A stretch of 64,000 bases of DNA. Source: Providencia sp. R33 (GTDB lineage Bacteria; Pseudomonadota; Gammaproteobacteria; Enterobacterales; Enterobacteriaceae). The stretch is taken from NCBI RefSeq assembly GCF_019343475.1, contig NZ_CP072453.1, positions 2,480,001 through 2,544,000 on the forward strand, given 5' to 3'. The position numbers and the translations under genes were made by a program. Shown here one piece after another: positions 60,529 to 64,000 of the stretch (position 1 is its first letter; each line of letters opens with the position of its first letter). The notes under the pieces are model-generated. The model had not been told where the DNA came from. It saw nothing but the letters and a program-made list of their open reading frames with translations, and made no database searches.

Positions 60529-61584
60529 TTATTTATTGCGACGAGCAATCACTGCATCGGATAATTGGCGTAATACTTTTTCAGTATCTGCCCAGCCAAT
60601 GCACGCATCAGTGACACTTTTACCGTACACTAATGGTTCGCCTGATTCTAAGTTTTGGTTACCTTCAACCAAGTTACTTTCAATCATAATACCCGTAATT
60701 GAGCGGTCACCATTGCTAATTTGTTCGCTAACATCTGTCGCCACTTCCATCTGTTTTTCGAATTTTTTACAGCTGTTGGCATGGCTAAAATCAATCATAA
60801 TGCTTGGCACTAAGCCTGCTTTCTCTAAACCTTCACGCACTTCTTTCACGTGTTTCGCACTGTAATTTGGTTCCTTACCACCACGTAAGATAATATGGCA
60901 ATCAGGGTTACCGCCTGTGTTGACGATGGCAGAATGCCCCCATTTAGTCACAGACAAGAAACAGTGAGCAGAACGCGCAGAGTTAATCGCATCAATGGCA
61001 ATTTTAATCGTACCATCTGTCCCATTTTTAAAACCTACAGGACAAGACAGTCCTGAAGCGAGCTCACGGTGAATTTGTGACTCAGTGGTACGGGCGCCAA
61101 TTGCCCCCCAACTCATTAAGTCCGCAACATATTGTGGGCTAATCACATCCAAAAACTCACCCGCTGTTGGTAAGCCTTGGTTATTAATCGTTAATAACAA
61201 TTCACGAGCAATACGTAAACCTTCATTGATATCAAAGCTATGATCCATACGAGGGTCATTAATTAAGCCTTTCCAACCAACAGTTGTACGTGGCTTTTCA
61301 AAATAGACTCGCATGACGATTTCTAACGAATCTTTTAACTCTTCACGTAGCGGAGCTAAACGTTCTGCATATTCAAGGGCGGCTTTGGTGTCATGAATCG
61401 AGCATGGGCCAATCACCACTACAAGGCGGTCATCTTTACCCGCTAAAATATTATGAATAGCAAGGCGTGCTTCATGAACGGTAAACGCAGCTTTATCGGT
61501 TGCTGGAAATTTTTCAAGCAGAGCAATAGGGGGTAATAATTCTTTTATTTGTTTTATTCTGACGTCATCGTTCTGATAGTTCAT
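60529..61584 (-). CDS. aroG: 3-deoxy-7-phosphoheptulonate (DAHP) synthase AroG
   Basis: The 351-residue class I-alpha DAHP synthase has VVIGPCSIHD (metal-ligand Cys), MRVYFEKPRTTVGWKGLINDP, GARTTESQIHRELASGLSCPVGFKNGTDG, ILRGGKEPNYSAKHV and MIDFSHANSCKKF. The sequence follows E. coli AroG, the phenylalanine-inhibited isozyme, and is collinear with it (nadA-pnuC-aroG). It joins PEP and erythrose 4-phosphate as the first step of the shikimate pathway. Confidence 0.95.
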   Translation of the reverse strand: MNYQNDDVRIKQIKELLPPIALLEKFPATDKAAFTVHEARLAIHNILAGKDDRLVVVIGPCSIHDTKAALEYAERLAPLREELKDSLEIVMRVYFEKPRTTVGWKGLINDPRMDHSFDINEGLRIARELLLTINNQGLPTAGEFLDVISPQYVADLMSWGAIGARTTESQIHRELASGLSCPVGFKNGTDGTIKIAIDAINSARSAHCFLSVTKWGHSAIVNTGGNPDCHIILRGGKEPNYSAKHVKEVREGLEKAGLVPSIMIDFSHANSCKKFEKQMEVATDVSEQISNGDRSITGIMIESNLVEGNQNLESGEPLVYGKSVTDACIGWADTEKVLRQLSDAVIARRNK

Positions 61585-61926
61585 ACCTGTATATCCAATG
61601 TTTATTATTTTTTACTGTTGTTGATTTGCATACCTTTTTTATCTCAAGTTAGCGCACAAAAATCACCTGTGAGTTCCCTCACTGCACTTAAAAAATGAAT
61701 TGATAACTGAGGCATCGAATTTTTAATCTAACCGTTCAGCGAACATCTGTAAACAGCCAAACGCACGCAGAAACAAAGGATTTATTCACGGCTGATTATA
61801 AAATGAGGTGAAATAGAGATATTCAGCACAATAAATAGGCTAAATTCACATTTTGCAGTGTTAAAAATAAGTAAAACGGCTAAATAACGAGGATGTTACT
61901 TTAGCCGTTTTCTGTTTTTTTTCAAT
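61585..61926. other. pnuC-aroG spacer
   Basis: This 342-bp stretch contains the aroG promoter region on its left and the strong hairpin at 61866-61911. A TyrR-like half TGTAAA is seen at 61748-61753 but lacks a good partner. No ORF is evident. Confidence 0.45.
61866..61911. terminator. Terminator downstream of pnuC
   Basis: AAAACGGCTAAATAAC (61873-61888) pairs with GTTACTTTAGCCGTTTT (61895-61911) with one bulged base and a six-base loop. T-rich sequence flanks both sides, so it ends the nadA-pnuC transcript on the minus strand. Confidence 0.75.
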
Positions 61927-62649
61927 CTATGGGCGAGACAAAGGCGCTGAGCCATTCTCTTTTGCTGATTTTATCCAAAGTCGGGAGCCGTTTAAGGCGA
62001 TACCCAGCAAAATGAGATATTCCAACGACATTGCATATACCCCTTGGATAAAGAAAATCACAATGCTTATCACATTGATGATCACCCAAAGCAGCCAGTT
62101 TTCAACGTATTTGCGCGTCATTAAAATCATCGCAACCACAGAAAGGATAGTCATGGCGGAATCCCAGAATGGGAATGCATCAGGCTCTATAGTTGGCATC
62201 GCTAAATTGGTACCAAACAGATTCAACATTTCAACAGCCCAAGTCGCAAGAACGCCAAATACCGCATCAATGTTAAAAGTAAGATAGAGTACCGCTAATA
62301 CGGAAATGACTAGCGTGACAGAGGCTTTCGGTAAACTTAACCAGCGAATTTTTAATTCCGCTTGTTGAGAGCTGGTCACACGGCTCCATGCATACCAACC
62401 ATAGATATTAGCAACAAAGAAAAATATCTGTAAAAGTAAGTTCGCATACAATTGAATCTGAAAGAAAATAACAGCAAACAGAGAAACGTTGATTAAACCA
62501 AACAGATAATTAATCGTTTTTTCTAAGCTTGCCAATAAAATGCAAAGCAAACCCGCGATTGTCCCTACGGCCTCAATATACGATAAATCATACACTGAAC
62601 CCCAAAGCGGGATCTGCACTAATGTATTGGCTGTACTAAAGAAATCCAT
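61927..62649 (-). CDS. pnuC: Nicotinamide riboside transporter PnuC
   Basis: The 240-residue protein has seven hydrophobic helices. The family features are IEAVGTIAGLLCILLASLEKTINYLFGLINV, LLLQIFFFVANIYGWYAW with the conserved Trp and Asn, and the late ENWLLWVIINVISIVIFF. It carries nicotinamide riboside by facilitated diffusion. It follows nadA after 68 bp and probably shares the NadR-controlled transcript. Confidence 0.94.
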   Translation of the reverse strand: MDFFSTANTLVQIPLWGSVYDLSYIEAVGTIAGLLCILLASLEKTINYLFGLINVSLFAVIFFQIQLYANLLLQIFFFVANIYGWYAWSRVTSSQQAELKIRWLSLPKASVTLVISVLAVLYLTFNIDAVFGVLATWAVEMLNLFGTNLAMPTIEPDAFPFWDSAMTILSVVAMILMTRKYVENWLLWVIINVISIVIFFIQGVYAMSLEYLILLGIALNGSRLWIKSAKENGSAPLSRP

Positions 62650-62717
62650 CCCGAAACCCTTTTAAATGTTAGTCAATATTGTATTGCTCAGTACTTCATT
62701 TAATAACACGGTTATTT

Positions 62718-63758
62718 TTATTTTAGACTCTGTGCAAAATCTAGCATTTTATTTAGTGGTAATAACGCTTTTTTACGTAAATCATCACTGACATGAATTT
62801 GATGATTCTGAGAATTCCCTTCTAATGCCTCTGCAATCGCTTTTAAGCCGTTCATCGCCATCCAAGGGCAATGGGCACAAGTTCGACATGTCGCACCTTC
62901 CCCTGCTGTTGGTGCAATATATAAGGCCTTTTCTGGACACGCTTGCTGCATTTTATAGAAAATACCTTTATCCGTTGCCACTATCATGGATGGATTAGGC
63001 AAACTCTGCGCTGCTTTAATTAATTGGCTTGTGGAACCCACGGCATCGGCAAGCTCGACAATGGCTTGAGGGGATTCAGGATGAACCAACACTGCAGCCT
63101 CAGGGTAAAGTGCTTTCATTTTTTCTAAAGACTGCGTTTTAAACTCATCATGCACAATACATGCCCCTTCCCAACACAAAATATCTGCGCCAGTTTGTTG
63201 CTGTACATAGCGCCCAAGATGGCGATCAGGGGCCCAAATAATTTTCTCACCAAGGCTATCAAGGTGCTCGATTAATTCAACGGCAATGCTGGATGTGACG
63301 ACCCAATCAGCTCGTGCTTTTACTGCCGCGGATGTATTGGCATACACCACAACCGTTCTATCTGGATGCTTATCGCAAAAACGAATAAATTCGTCTTCTG
63401 GACAACCGAGGTCAAGAGAGCATTGTGCGTCCAATGTTGGCATCAGGACGTTTTTTTCTGGGCTAAGTATTTTGGCCGTTTCGCCCATAAATTTCACCCC
63501 AGCAACGACCAATGTTGATGCTGAATGTTTGGCACCAAAACGCGCCATTTCGAGTGAGTCTGCGACGCACCCTCCAGTTTCTTCTGCCAGCGCTTGAATT
63601 TCAGGGTCGGTATAGTAATGTGCAACCATAACGGCATTTTTTTCAATCAGCAGTGATTTAATCTGCGCACGATAAAACGCTTTTTCATCCGAGCTTAATA
63701 TCGCAGGTTTTGGTGGAAATGGGTAAACTGACTGTTCAAAATCGATAAACACGCTCAT
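62718..63758 (-). CDS. nadA: Quinolinate synthase NadA
   Basis: The 346-residue protein has MVAHYYTDPEIQALAEETGGCVADSLEMARFG, the cluster cysteines (C in LDLGCPEDEF region, CWEGACIVHDEF, and the C-terminal CRTCAHCPWMAMN), and VVYANTSAAVKARADWVVTSS. It condenses iminoaspartate with dihydroxyacetone phosphate to quinolinate using a 4Fe-4S cluster, in de novo NAD synthesis. A NadR-type box lies upstream. Confidence 0.96.
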   Translation of the reverse strand: MSVFIDFEQSVYPFPPKPAILSSDEKAFYRAQIKSLLIEKNAVMVAHYYTDPEIQALAEETGGCVADSLEMARFGAKHSASTLVVAGVKFMGETAKILSPEKNVLMPTLDAQCSLDLGCPEDEFIRFCDKHPDRTVVVYANTSAAVKARADWVVTSSIAVELIEHLDSLGEKIIWAPDRHLGRYVQQQTGADILCWEGACIVHDEFKTQSLEKMKALYPEAAVLVHPESPQAIVELADAVGSTSQLIKAAQSLPNPSMIVATDKGIFYKMQQACPEKALYIAPTAGEGATCRTCAHCPWMAMNGLKAIAEALEGNSQNHQIHVSDDLRKKALLPLNKMLDFAQSLK

Positions 63759-63831
63759 CTCTTGCCTCTGTTTAGCATAAAGCGATTTTTTGGCTTAAAT
63801 TAAGTTTATAATCGCAAAATAAAGCAACTTT

Positions 63832-63849
63832 TGTTTTATATACTAAACA
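63832..63849. promoter_or_regulatory. NadR operator upstream of nadA
   Basis: TGTTTTATATACTAAACA matches the enterobacterial NadR site TGTTTA-N6-TAAACA with one mismatch and is extended by T and A on the two sides. It lies 74 bp upstream of the nadA ATG, so NAD-dependent repression of nadA-pnuC is likely. Confidence 0.75.
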
Positions 63850-64000
63850 AGATACTCCACTTTGCTTAATAAGTCTTCACCCATTTTACTTATTGAGCCG
63901 TATTTTCAGACATTCTTTTCGCTTTACTACTCTTTTTACGCTTGAAACTTCGCTTTTGCGACACTTTATCGGTATCTTAGCGCTTCCTGTTATATTGAAT

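Noticed and set aside
61740..61765. TyrR box for aroG
   Set aside because: TGTAAA is present at 61748-61753, but the partner half six bases on does not match TTTACA, so it is not listed as a site.
1..64000. tRNA or rRNA genes, insertion sequences, prophage or integrative-element genes
   Set aside because: None was recognised on either strand; the accessory regions carry no integrase or transposase.

Overview
This 64 kb window is chromosomal DNA from a low-GC member of the Enterobacterales. Gene content, AT-rich spacers and ERIC-type repeats suggest Morganellaceae, most likely Providencia or a close relative; this is inferred from protein character and gene order, without a database search. 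The order closely follows the E. coli nadA-to-moeB segment: nadA, pnuC, aroG, gpmA, modF, modE, acrZ, modABC, ybhA, pgl, bioA/bioBFCD, uvrB, ybhK, moaACDE, ybhL, ybhRSFG-cecR, rhlE, dinG, dps, rhtA, ybiT, moeB. No rRNA, tRNA, CRISPR array, insertion sequence or prophage was seen.

Left part (1-22.6 kb): the 3' end of moeB, yjdM, the ABC-F gene ybiT, a solitary tauD-like dioxygenase, a GNAT enzyme, a LOG-family nucleotide hydrolase, rhtA, dps, dinG with a LexA box, sseA, dusC, rhlE, the cecR-ybhGFSR ABC exporter operon, ybhL, and the moaACDE molybdopterin operon (no moaB) with a probable Moco-sensing leader.

First accessory insertion (22.7-28.7 kb): placed between moaA and ybhK, which are neighbours in E. 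coli. It carries a Fur-type iron-starvation module (FecI-like sigma factor, FecR-like anti-sigma factor, HasR-type haem receptor with a signalling domain) and two small secreted repeat proteins, one glycine-rich and one built of Gly-Thr-Asn triplets. The small-protein segment is flanked by 31-bp direct repeats.

Middle conserved part (28.8-47.3 kb): ybhK, uvrB (LexA box plus an inverted DnaA-box pair), the divergent biotin operon with a BirA operator, pgl, ybhA, modABC with a ModE box, acrZ, modE and modF. A clan-CE (SseL/ElaD/Ulp1-like) cysteine protease gene, resembling secreted deubiquitinase effectors, sits between modA and acrZ. ERIC-like repeats occupy all three convergent gene junctions (uvrB, pgl, modC), and their ends reach the stop codon of the minus-strand gene each time.

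Second accessory insertion (47.4-57 kb): in the position that holds galETKM in E. coli lies a fructose-family PTS for a mannoside, probably mannosylglycerate. It consists of EIIB, EIIC, a GH38 alpha-mannosidase resembling MngB, and an unusual HPr-EI(N-terminal half)-EIIA fusion. A KdgM-family porin and a secreted metallophosphoesterase follow. The operon is preceded by a leader ORF that runs into a Rho-independent terminator just before the EIIB gene, which looks like an attenuator.

Right end (57.5-64 kb): gpmA, two unrecognised genes (a membrane protein and a 323-residue helical protein), aroG, pnuC and nadA with a NadR-type operator.
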